Positions 1 through 13,162 of a stretch of 15,456 bases of DNA are shown here, in pieces. The notes beneath the pieces are model-generated. The model was not told where the DNA came from, searched no databases, and saw nothing but the letters and a program-made list of their open reading frames with translations. Source of the DNA: Acanthamoeba lenticulata (taxonomy: Eukaryota; Discosea; Longamoebia; Acanthamoebidae); NCBI GenBank assembly GCA_002179805.1, contig NAVB01003804.1, forward strand, positions 1 through 15,456, in the 5' to 3' direction. A program made the translations under genes and the position numbers. Position 1 is the stretch's first letter. Every line of letters begins with the position of its first letter.

Positions 1-84
1 TTCCCCCTCGTCCCTCAGCAAGAGGCTGTCCCAAACCTTATGCGCTCATACGTGGCCTGCGCTGGCGCACGTGTGACCGAGCAG

Positions 85-1993
85 GCCGCGCGCGGGCGCT
101 GCTGGCCGACGGGGCCGAGGCGATGCGCGTGCGAGTGGTGGTGCTGGACGAAGCCGACAAGCTGCTCGACACCAACCTGCGCGAGCAGACCCTGTGCGTC
201 GCTTGATGTCTGAACTCTTTGTTGGCGGGCGCACGAAGCTCACCATACAACGGGCGGCTGCACAGGGACATCCTGGCGGGGCTGCCCGAGGCCAAGCAGG
301 TGCTGGCCTTCTCGGCCACCTACCGGGCGGAGCTGCTCGAGACGCTGCGCGGGCTCATGCGTGACCCGCAGCACGTCATTCTCACCACGTCGGCCGACGG
401 TCTCGCCATCAAGGACATCCAGCAGTACTATTCTGTGGTGGGCCCCGCTACCGCCAAATCGTCGACGTCGACAGCGGCGGCCACGGCCTTTGCCGTGTTC
501 AGTGCCAAGGCACGGCGGCTGCTTCGCATTCTTGACGCGCTGCCCTTCCAGCAGGCCCTCGTCTTCACCAACGACAAAGCCCGGTGCGTGCTGGCGTCCC
601 CGCACTTGCGCTCATTCATTCCGTACATTCCAGCTGTACTGACAGGACTGACGCCTGGCAGCGGCCAGCAGCTGGCCGACCGGCTGAGCGACCGCGGCTG
701 GCCGGCGGCCTTCCTCGCAGGGGACCAGCCTCAGGCCACACGGGCCCGTACCATGGCGGCCTTCCGCGACCTTCAGCTCCGCGTCCTCGTTTCCACCGAC
801 CTCGTTCGTCCTCCTCTTCTTCTTGATCCTACTCATCGGCATCGTCAACCTCATCACCACCATTACCTCATTACTCTGCGTGCTGTGGCCACAGGTGGCA
901 CGCGGGGTCGACGTAGAGCGAATCAACCTGGTGGTCAACCTGGATGTGCCCTACGACGCCGAGACCTATCTCCACCGCGTCGGCCGCACCGGCCGCTTTG
1001 GTCTCTGTCCTCTCTCCTTCTCTCTTTTTCTCTTTCTTTCTTTGTCGCCAACAGCTCCGCCCTAACTGGTGTGCGTGCCGTGATGATCATGGTGGTGGTG
1101 GTGGTGCTGCTGCTGCTGCTGCTGGATGGTTGCGGAGGGCAGGAGCGCGTGGCGTGGCGGTGACGCTCGTGACGGAGCGCGAGCGGGCGGGCCTCTTGGC
1201 CCTTGCAGCCGCCACGGGCGCTTCGCCCGCCCCGCTCGCCCTCGTCCGCGCTGGTGGCGGCAGCAACGCCGGCGAAGACAACACCCAGGAGGAGGAGGAG
1301 GAAACGGCCATAACAGACCGCGCCGAGAATCATCATCATTATGAGGAAGATGAAGACGAAGATACTGCCTCGGGAGAAGAAGAGGATGATGAAGATGGAA
1401 AGGACAAGGAGGAAGAGGAAGAAGCACAGGTGGAGGACGATGAAGAGGAAGAAGAAGAGGAAGAGGAAGAACGTGATGAGGAGGAGGACGACCCGGGCCA
1501 CGAGAGCGAGGACGACGCCGACCACCTCAACAACAACAACAACGCCTTCTACGCCAACCAGAGCCACTACGGCTACCGCTACGACCCAACGGCAGCAGGC
1601 GACCAGTTGCACTACTTTCCCAACGCCTACTACTCGGCGGCTGTCCCTCCTCCTACTTCAACCACGACTTCTTCTTCAACTTCTCCTGCTACCTCCTCGT
1701 ACGACGACTACTACTACTACTACAACTACCCGAACAACAACAATCCGTACAACAACTACGCGTACAACAACTACGCGTACAACAACTTCGCCCTGCCAGC
1801 TGCACCAGCGGGCTGCTACGGCTGTTGTGTCGCGCCGCCGATGATGATGATGACCTTGTGCTATTCGCCTGCATGCTTCCACTACAACTACGCGCCCCAG
1901 CCGTGGCCGCCACAACCGCTGCCCCCACCAGACGACGCCAAGACGCAGAGCGCCCACATCTCGACGCATGCGTCGCGCAAGAAGAGCAAATGA
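85..1993 (+). CDS. DDX20: DEAD-box RNA helicase, DDX20/Gemin3-like (5'-partial)
   Basis: The family is an ATP-dependent RNA helicase of the SMN complex, which loads Sm rings on spliceosomal snRNAs. Proposed exons are 85-193, 266-583, 662-803, 895-1000 and 1143-1993. All introns are GT-AG and all phases agree. Visible motifs in order are VLDEADKLL (motif II), SATY (III), ALVFTN (IV), TDLVARGVD...LVVNLD (V) and [10 protein letters not shown] (VI). The stretches around [25 protein letters not shown] and [18 protein letters not shown] resemble DDX20 more than eIF4A or other DEAD-box proteins. The Q motif and Walker A lie upstream of the window. Exon 85-193 begins with the end of the TPGR motif, whose first half must be in an exon outside. 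About 507 residues are visible. After the helicase core come an acidic Glu/Asp tract (about 1288-1510), then an Asn/Tyr-rich tail and a Pro-rich end finishing in RKKSK. Assignment to DDX20 is by recall of the family and is not searched. Confidence 0.83.
1090..1123. repeat. GGT/GCT trinucleotide microsatellite inside an intron
   Basis: About five GGT units run directly into about six GCT units. They lie within the last intron (1001-1142) of the DDX20-like gene, near its acceptor. The tract is outside the proposed coding sequence, so length change should be neutral for the protein unless it affects splicing. Confidence 0.8.
1286..1500 (+). repeat. Purine-rich GAA/GAG/GAT tract coding an acidic domain
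   Basis: Low-complexity DNA encodes mostly Glu and Asp, interrupted by a short NHHHY patch and a few Lys. It is in frame in the last exon of the DDX20-like gene. Several other frames stay open across it, giving poly-Arg/Lys and poly-Ser shadows that I do not treat as genes. Confidence 0.85.
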
Positions 1994-1999
1994 AATAAA
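1994..1999 (+). promoter_or_regulatory. AATAAA polyadenylation signal of the DDX20-like gene
   Basis: A canonical AATAAA starts at the first base after the TGA stop (1991-1993). This implies a very short 3' UTR, which suits the compact spacing to the convergent OST4 gene, whose stop is at 2124-2126. Confidence 0.6.
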
Positions 2000-2123
2000 G
2001 GGAATGACACTGATGAAGATGAAGATGAGCGACAAATGGGAGACTCTATTGCGAGATGGCCGCGGCAGCGTAGCTTGAGCGACGAATTGACACACGGGGA
2101 AGTGGATAAAGAAGAAAAACGAC

Positions 2124-2240
2124 TTAGTCGGTGGAGTACTCCTTGGTTCCAGCGGTGACGTAGTGGAACAGCACGATGATGAGGAAGACAGTGCACCCCA
2201 GGAAGTTGGCCAACACGCCCAGCTGTACGTCGTCGATCAT
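2124..2240 (-). CDS. OST4: Oligosaccharyltransferase subunit OST4
   Basis: This 38-residue protein is a small single-pass subunit of the ER oligosaccharyltransferase, the complex that moves the lipid-linked glycan to Asn in nascent proteins. In the family it stabilises the catalytic STT3 subunit. The start MIDDVQLGVLANFLG matches the family pattern MI-x-D-x-QL-x-x-x-AN. A hydrophobic helix (residues about 9-28) follows, with LFHYV at the position where animal proteins have LYHYV. Length equals the usual 36-40 residues. The frame stays open upstream to 2345, but the family start pattern fixes the ATG at 2238-2240. The extra upstream residues are basic and unlike OST4. No intron is needed. The gene converges on the DDX20-like gene (130 bases between stops) and diverges from the LicD-like gene. 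Confidence 0.87.
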   Translation of the reverse strand: MIDDVQLGVLANFLGCTVFLIIVLFHYVTAGTKEYSTD

Positions 2241-2486
2241 TTTCTTTCGTCTGTACGGGGGAGGAGACCGACGCAAATGAGAAAGAAAATTCGGTACAAC
2301 CCGCACTTGGCGCTCAAATGGCGCTAAGAAGAAAGAGAAAGGCAAGGTGGCCCCTGCAGGGAAGAGGCGTACATCTGCGTCGGATCACTGGAATCGAAAA
2401 ATTGCGGCAAACTGAAAAGTCAGGTCTGAAAAAGAGAAGAAAATGATGACGTGTCATAAATAAACCGCCCCCTTGCTAACTGATTG
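2241..2486. promoter_or_regulatory. Divergent promoter gap between OST4 and the LicD-like gene
   Basis: The 246 bases between the two start codons must hold both 5' UTRs and promoters. I see A-rich stretches near both starts, including a CATAAATAAA-like run about 30 bases before the LicD ATG, but no motif I can assign firmly. A leader intron for OST4 cannot be excluded. Confidence 0.5.
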
Positions 2487-3500
2487 ATGCACATCTCGCG
2501 GCGCACGGCGGGAGGGGTCTCGCCGCCCCATGGCAACGCTGAACCACACGACCTGGAGGCGTCCTCACCACCACCAGGGCAGCGGCGACCACACAGCGGC
2601 AACCGAGCTGCCGCCTTCTTTGGAACGCCACGTGGCCGCTGCTTCATGTGGACGCTGGGCACGGTCTTGACCTTCATTGGCCTCTACTTCTTTTATGTGG
2701 GCTCCTTCGGTACACATGGTGGTGCATCGGGGTTGCTGCCTGCAGCTAGCTTCTTACATCGGTTTCACCAGACGCGCGAGCGACGGTGCTCGAGGTGATG
2801 CAGTGCACGCACGACGTGTTCACCGAGCATGACGTGACCTACTTCCTCGACTATGGCTCCCTCCTGGGCGCCATACGACACCAAGGGTTTATCCCCTGGG
2901 ACGATACCAATGACATTGACATTGGCGTGCTCGCCTCCGAGACTGGTACGCTTTGTTGGCATCTCGTTCTACACAATCCATCTTCCATTAACATCAAGTC
3001 GTCACAACAGATCAAATCTACGCCCTCGGGCCGCAGTTGGCTCGGCGGTGCGGCTACCACATGATCCACCGGTCGGACGTGGCGCTGTTGCCTGGCGTGA
3101 CGGCCTTTGTCATCAAGCGGGGCGCCTTCCGCATCTTCCACAACCGCGTGACGCCCATCTACGTTGACATCGCCGACTACGAGGTCCTGCCCTCGAGGCC
3201 TGAGAACCAAAACGAGGCCGAAGAAGACGAGGTTGTGCTCACCGACGCGCACTACCCGGAGCTGGGCTTCCGGTTCCCGATGTCCCGGGTGCTGCCCGTG
3301 AGTCGGTGCGAGTTCGAGGGCCGCGTGTTTCACTGCCCGCACGACCCCGACTTTGTGCTGACGCAACAGTTTGGCTGCGACTGGCGCGTCCCCAAGCGCG
3401 GCTTCAAACCCTCCATGGTCGACGACCGCCCTGGCCTCCTCCGCAACCACTCCTTTTCTTCCTCCTACAGCTGTTCTTCTTCTACGACTCCGAAGCCTAA
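2487..3500 (+). CDS. LicD/fukutin-like phosphotransferase, type II membrane protein
   Basis: Family members (bacterial LicD, animal fukutin/FKRP) transfer phosphorylated groups such as phosphocholine or ribitol phosphate to glycans, in eukaryotes in the Golgi. Proposed exons are 2487-2709, 2772-2945, 3011-3417 and 3471-3500 (277 residues). The N-terminus is a short Pro/Gly/Arg-rich tail followed by one membrane segment (FMWTLGTVLTFIGLYFFYVG), giving a signal-anchor topology. The core motif is DYGSLLGAIRHQGFIPWDD followed by DIDIG, the nucleotidyltransferase-like Asp cluster of LicD. Later conserved features are YVDIADYE and a QQFGCDWRVPKRG stretch like the family's YG-x-DW end. The last intron (3418-3470) has a strong pyrimidine tract and yields the ending KPSMLFFFYDSEA. 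Without it, translation would run to 3516 with a Ser/Pro-rich tail. Substrate unknown. Confidence 0.8.
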
Positions 3501-3615
3501 ACCCACGGTTGCATGACTTGCTTGTCTTCTTGAGAACATGGGAGCCAAGCGGGCAGCCCTGAAGAAGAAGCTGGAGGAGGAAGAAGGACAAGAAAGTAGA
3601 AGAAGTGTGTTTTTG

Positions 3616-5196
3616 TCAGGGGAGGACACTGGCCGCGAGTTTATTGGTCAAGTCCTTGAGAGTGACTGGCGATTCTCCCACTCGGAAGTGGAGGCCCACT
3701 ATGTCTGCACTATTCCACACCCTCTGCGCTGAGAAGACGCTGTAGTGGCTGTGGAGGTGCAGAGTCGCTCGAAGCCAAACGAGCGACTTACCGACTCGTT
3801 CGGTTAAGGCGGGCTGGATCGCCTTGTTTAGCGAGGGTCCATTGTGAAGCGCGAGCCTCTCCAGCAAAGTGCTCATCATGGGCTCTGACTCATCGTGGGC
3901 TGCGGTGCGCTGGATTTGGGATCTTGGAAAGTAGACTCCACCTTCCCTTTCGATCGTAGTGCGGTGGCGAGCGATGAAGGTCTTGACGTCAAGGCGAAAA
4001 TAGGGAGGACCAGACTCGAACAACTGAACGAACTCGTCTGAGTCGATCACGAAGGAGTAGTCGAAATCCGCTTGCCAGCGCACAAGATGGTCCCATGCTG
4101 CGGCAGCCAGAAGGTAGTCGTAGGAGTAGTTGACAGGGATTTGGATGTCCACTAAAGTGACACGCTCCTCCAAGCCTGGATAAAGCGCCAACCGCTCTCG
4201 CACAAAGGCGAGGTCTAACTCCCATGATGCGATTCCAATAGCGACGTGGTCCACGCCGACAAGGTCGAGATGCCACAATAGCCACAGCTCGTCATCTTCA
4301 CTCCAAGTCCACTTCTTCAAGCAAGTGGCCAGAACGCGTATGCGTGATGCTTCGCCACCATCACGAGCTCGCACCAAGGCCTGCTCGACGCCCTCACGAT
4401 GTATGTGCCACGGCGCCGATGGGTAGCCCCCTGGTGGACGTTGCACCTGATATGGCGCCAGGATAGGCTTCGGCCTTGGGAAGTGCAATACGTCGCCCAG
4501 CGGCAGTTCCTGCGACTGATTAAAGGCTCTCACCACCAGCCAGGCATCGGCTCGAGTATGTCCAAGCTCCGAGTCAAACAAGGCAGCGAGATGGTCGGCG
4601 TCAAGCAAGAAGGCGCACCGGACCATAAAATCGATGAATTGGTGTCCGCGGTTGTAGCGAGACATAGTGCTAACGGCCAGCACCGGCACGCATTCATGCG
4701 CGGTTGCCACAGTGGTGGTGCTGTTGTTGGTGGCTTCGGGCGACTTGAGAACCAACTCCATAGAACGTATCAGTTTCTCTGAAGGGAACTCCACTTCACT
4801 TGTTGCCTTAAACTGCGAGCCACCTACGAGGTCCTCGTAGTGCTTGCGGGAAATGGCCAGCTGGACCTGGAAGATGCGCAGGCGCGGATCGGACGCGAGC
4901 GAGGCGAAGGTCATCAGCTCGGGCCGCAGCCAGGGCTGTGGCCGCCAGTTCGGCATGTCTTGCTCCATAGGGTATTGGACAGGCACGATGGTTCGACTGT
5001 CTAGGCCGGCGGAGACAAGCTCGAACGAGAGCGAGCTGGAAGTCCAACGAAGTTTGTGTGTAATGGTGGGTGGCGGAAGTGCCTCGCTGGCCAGCGGAAC
5101 TTCGATGCTTCGGTACGGCCATTGCACCTGGAGAAGCAGGACACACGAGCAGGATAACCCAAGCAGATAAACAGCCGTTGTGCAGCACGTCCTCAT
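3616..5196 (-). CDS. GT92/DUF23-like glycosyltransferase, intronless
   Basis: This is a 526-residue predicted type II membrane protein with no intron. A hydrophobic anchor lies at residues about 5-24, then a luminal stem with a Pro-rich part. The C-terminal half (from about 287) carries the family pattern: RVLATCLKKW, a DDELWLLWHLDLVGVDHVAI block like the EWLEYH-x-x-x-GVDH of DUF23, then ...FDYSFVIDSDEFVQ, with a DSDEF acidic motif at about 384-389 as the probable metal/nucleotide-sugar site. NNST (about 157-160), NQS and NYS are candidate N-glycosylation sites. The first true ATG is at 5194-5196. Upstream the frame is open to 5241 but without an ATG. The gene is tandem with DHX15 (127 bases between) and convergent with the LicD-like gene (115 bases between stops). 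Sugar and acceptor cannot be read from sequence. Moderate family-level confidence. Confidence 0.72.
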   Translation of the reverse strand: MRTCCTTAVYLLGLSCSCVLLLQVQWPYRSIEVPLASEALPPPTITHKLRWTSSSLSFELVSAGLDSRTIVPVQYPMEQDMPNWRPQPWLRPELMTFASLASDPRLRIFQVQLAISRKHYEDLVGGSQFKATSEVEFPSEKLIRSMELVLKSPEATNNSTTTVATAHECVPVLAVSTMSRYNRGHQFIDFMVRCAFLLDADHLAALFDSELGHTRADAWLVVRAFNQSQELPLGDVLHFPRPKPILAPYQVQRPPGGYPSAPWHIHREGVEQALVRARDGGEASRIRVLATCLKKWTWSEDDELWLLWHLDLVGVDHVAIGIASWELDLAFVRERLALYPGLEERVTLVDIQIPVNYSYDYLLAAAAWDHLVRWQADFDYSFVIDSDEFVQLFESGPPYFRLDVKTFIARHRTTIEREGGVYFPRSQIQRTAAHDESEPMMSTLLERLALHNGPSLNKAIQPALTERVGKSLVWLRATLHLHSHYSVFSAQRVWNSADIVGLHFRVGESPVTLKDLTNKLAASVLP

Positions 5197-5301
5197 TCTT
5201 CTGTCCTTCTCCCGGAGAAAAAATGGATAAAAAAAGTGCACACTCCGCCAAAACTCCGCTTCGGCTTTTAAGGAATTCTTGTGGTTTTAAAACCATTAGC
5301 G

Positions 5302-5307
5302 TTTATT
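5302..5307 (-). promoter_or_regulatory. AATAAA polyadenylation signal of DHX15
   Basis: TTTATT on the + strand reads AATAAA on the - strand, 16 bases after the TAG stop of DHX15 (5324-5326). It falls inside the 127-base gap before the next - strand gene, so the DHX15 3' end and the GT92-like promoter are nearly superimposed. Confidence 0.6.
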
Positions 5308-5323
5308 GTGTTTTTGCCAACCC

Positions 5324-10801
<5,478 letters not shown>

Positions 10802-10858
10802 CGTGTGCAGTTCTCTTCATTTTTCTCTTTGGAACAACTTTTTGTGCCCCACGACAAC

Positions 10859-12335
10859 TTAGGCTTGCTGCAGGTAGACGCCGTAGACGCCCTGGAAGCC
10901 CGGGGCCGAGGCGCCAGGCGCGAGGAGGGCAAAGTCGCCGCTGTTGAAACCGTTGGTCGAGTGGGACATGGGCTCCAAAGCGATGCTGTCGCGCGTGTCT
11001 GCACAGACGTTGTTTGTGTGCGCACGTATCGTGCGGCCGTCAGCGTTGCTTGTAAGCGATTACCACCTAATAAATGGGGAAACGAGAGAGACCGCACCGG
11101 GCGTGTAGATCTGGAAGCACGGGAAGGTGCGGTCCTGCCAGAGCACCAGCGTCACGCCGGCCTCGACGTCGCGCAGGAGCGTGCGGTGGACCTCCCCCGC
11201 CGGCGGATCGGGGAAGCGGAAGCCCGAGTCAAAGTTCTTCCCCACAAGCAGGTCGTCCTGCATGCCCGGCCACGCGTCGGATCCGACCGGGATCCTGTCG
11301 AGGCCAGATGAATGTTGAATGCCTCACGCTTCTATTTTGATCTTAATTGATCATGCTTTTTTTTTTCAAATTTAATTTTTATTGTCACTTATTATTATTA
11401 TTATTTTGTTATTTCTTGTTGATAATAAAAGAATAACAAAAGGGGCTCCTGGGGAGGATGTACATCTGCTCGTCAATGACGTAGGCCTGGCCGGAGCTCA
11501 TGGTCATGCGGAGCTGGTCGATGCTCTTGGCGCGAAGCTTGAAGTAGGGGTGCCACCCGACGCCAAACGGCGCGGCCTCGTCGCCCTCGTTGTAGGCCCT
11601 GGTCTCGCACTCAAAGCGGGTCGACTGGCCCGCGGGGCTGGTCAAGCGGTAGGTGATCTCCACTCGCACCTTGAAGGGGTAGCCCTCGTCCTGTGCAGGA
11701 AACGTTCAGCACGCCGACCGTGAAGAAGAGGAAGAAGAGGAAGAAGAAGAAGAATAAGGATGAAGATGTACCGAGCCGTCGAAGCTGTAGGCCAAAGTGA
11801 CTTGGGCACAGTCGCCAGAGGCCGAGGACGAGGCGACCTTCATGGCGCGGTTGTAGAGGAGGCCGTGGAGCGACGTGTGGCGCGGGAAGGGCTCGTTGAT
11901 GGGCAGCCCCGTGTAGCGTCGTCCGTCGGGCAGCGCGTACACACCGTCACGCACTCGGTTGGCCCACGGCACCTGTTCATCAATAGAGGAACAACCACAA
12001 AAAGATGAATAAATCGAATGCAGCAAATCAAACGCGCCTCAGCAAGGACGCAAGGACGTACCAGTTGGCTGCCAGCAAAGCGCACCTCTGGTGGAGGTGG
12101 TTGCGAGAGAGGGAGTGAGCAAACGATTGTGAGAGCACGACGAAGGGCGAAAAGAAGGCGCTGTAGTACCTGGCCCAGTCTGGAGAACAGGCAAGAGGCT
12201 TGACTTAGCAGGCTCGAGAAGAGCGATCTGTTGTACGGCGGCTCCCTGGGCTGGCTCCACCTTGACGTACTCGCCGGTGGCATTGTTACGCAGCGTGAGA
12301 ATCCCCTCGGGCGACGTGGGCAAGTCTACTTGCAT
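10859..12335 (-). CDS. Aldose 1-epimerase (galactose mutarotase family)
   Basis: The family interconverts alpha and beta anomers of hexoses, feeding galactose or glucose metabolism in the cytosol. Exons, high to low: 12170-12335, 12062-12087 (26 bases), 11772-11972, 11464-11690, 11098-11294 and 10859-10998. All join in phase, giving 318 residues, a normal family length. Motifs are AGSQLVPWANRVRDGVY (sugar-binding Asn-Arg), SLHGLLYNR (first His), DEGYPFKVRVEITYRL, VGWHPYFKL (second His, general acid) and ALEPMS (catalytic Glu). The join at 11464/11294 uses a GTACAT donor and gives DEQMIPVGSDAW, which fits the family better than reading through. No signal peptide. Its 3' end converges on the PAF-acetylhydrolase-like gene with 57 bases between stops. 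Exact sugar specificity is not readable. Confidence 0.9.
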
Positions 12336-12715
12336 TATTGTAAGGCGGTGGCGAAGCAGACGGTTGCGTGTCTCTACTGCGGGTGATGAAAGTGCCCTGA
12401 ATGACCGGACTGCGGCTCAAGTGTTCGAGTTTTTGAAATGGTTTTACAAACCCTTTTGCTATTGCACTGGGCGTACAACTAAAAAAGTTTGCACATTTTC
12501 TCTGGCATATCCAAGCTTTACAAGCTGAAAACTTGGGGCACTTTGGCCTGGAATAAAAAGACTACAAAAAGAAAACACAAACCCAAAAAAAAAACAACCA
12601 TTCATTTTAATTTCACATCAAAATAAAACAATATTCATACAACTAAACATACAAAACTAAATTGATAAATAATGTTTTTTGTGCAAGTTTTGAATCGAGC
12701 TCATAAAAATAACAA
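12336..12715. other. Upstream region of the epimerase gene, AT-rich toward the tRNA
   Basis: This 380-base non-coding stretch must hold the promoter of the - strand epimerase gene on its left. It becomes strongly A/T-rich from about 12480, with poly-A runs near 12586. Open frames crossing it look unlike protein. No RNA gene or repeat recognised. Confidence 0.6.
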
Positions 12716-12786
12716 GCATCCGTGGTCCAGTGGCAAGATTTCCGCCTGCCACGCGGGAGACCCGGGTTCAATTCCCGGCGGATGCA
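12716..12786 (+). tRNA. tRNA-Gly (anticodon GCC)
   Basis: A full cloverleaf of 71 bases with no intron. The acceptor stem GCATCCG pairs with CGGATGC (12779-12785), discriminator A. The D arm includes TGGTCCAGTGG, which is also the A box. The anticodon stem TCCGC/GCGGG holds loop CTGCCAC, with GCC at 12748-12750. The T arm CCGGG-TTCAATT-CCCGG is also the B box. CCA is not encoded, as usual in eukaryotes. GCC reads GGC and GGU, common Gly codons in the GC-rich exons here. Confidence 0.97.
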
Positions 12787-12788
12787 TA

Positions 12789-12794
12789 TTTTTT
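12789..12794 (+). terminator. RNA polymerase III T-run terminator of tRNA-Gly
   Basis: Six consecutive T start two bases after the discriminator base of the tRNA. This is the standard Pol III stop. Confidence 0.85.
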
Positions 12795-12883
12795 GGTGTC
12801 AACTGTGTGATGCCTTAATTTTACCTATCCATTGAAGGACATCCACCAACTCTTCACTAAACATTATTTAAAAAGGGTAGATG

Positions 12884-12903
12884 AAAAGCCTAAATAGGCT
12901 TTT
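12884..12903. repeat. Perfect 9-bp inverted repeat with 2-base loop
   Basis: AAAAGCCTA and TAGGCTTTT flank AA. It lies about 100 bases downstream of the tRNA gene. It could form a hairpin, or be a chance or mobile-element remnant. Confidence 0.7.
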
Positions 12904-13000
12904 ATGGTAAGCCACATTATAAGTAAAAATGTGATTTTTCATGTTTTTCATTTAAAGCTAAAGTAGTAATACAAATATTGCTAAATAATATCACAAAACT

Positions 13001-13016
13001 AACAAACTAGTTTGTT
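13001..13016. repeat. Perfect 16-base palindrome
   Basis: AACAAACTAGTTTGTT reads the same on both strands. It sits inside looser outer arms, CTAAATA at 12981-12987 and TATTTAG at 13021-13027, which suggests a larger imperfect inverted repeat of about 50-70 bases. Confidence 0.7.
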
Positions 13017-13066
13017 CATATATTTAGTAAGATAAAAAACAATATGGAATTTTTGCACTAGTGGCT

Positions 13067-13082
13067 CCAATAAAACAATTGG
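13067..13082. repeat. CCAAT...ATTGG inverted repeat, copy 1
   Basis: The arms CCAAT and ATTGG are separated by six bases and followed by TTG. The start CCAATAA and the end ATTGG are shared with the element at 13146-13162. Confidence 0.55.
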
Positions 13083-13145
13083 TTGTTGGTGTTGTATGGT
13101 TTAAAAATATTGTTAATATTGCTGATTGATCCAAAAAATCCTGGT

Positions 13146-13162
13146 CCAATAACTACTATTGG
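13146..13162. repeat. CCAATA...TATTGG inverted repeat, copy 2
   Basis: The arms CCAATA and TATTGG are separated by five bases and followed by TT. It resembles the element 79 bases to the left, so the two may be diverged copies. Confidence 0.55.

Noticed and set aside
944..1142. Continuous ORF frame joining 944 to 1993 without splicing
   Set aside because: From 944 to 1142 it is out of frame with the helicase motifs. Only the part from 1143 fits after splicing from 1000.
1339..1844. Poly-Ser (-) and Arg/Thr-rich (+) ORFs over the acidic tract
   Set aside because: They are mirror and shifted frames of low-complexity GAA/GAG and AAC/TAC repeats. No domain.
3538..3732. Small + strand ORF with a Lys/Glu-rich start
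   Set aside because: It overlaps the 3' end of the GT92-like gene on the opposite strand and cannot be joined convincingly to the LicD gene.
4399..4782. + strand ORF inside the GT92-like gene
   Set aside because: Antisense shadow of a gene with recognisable motifs. No family features.
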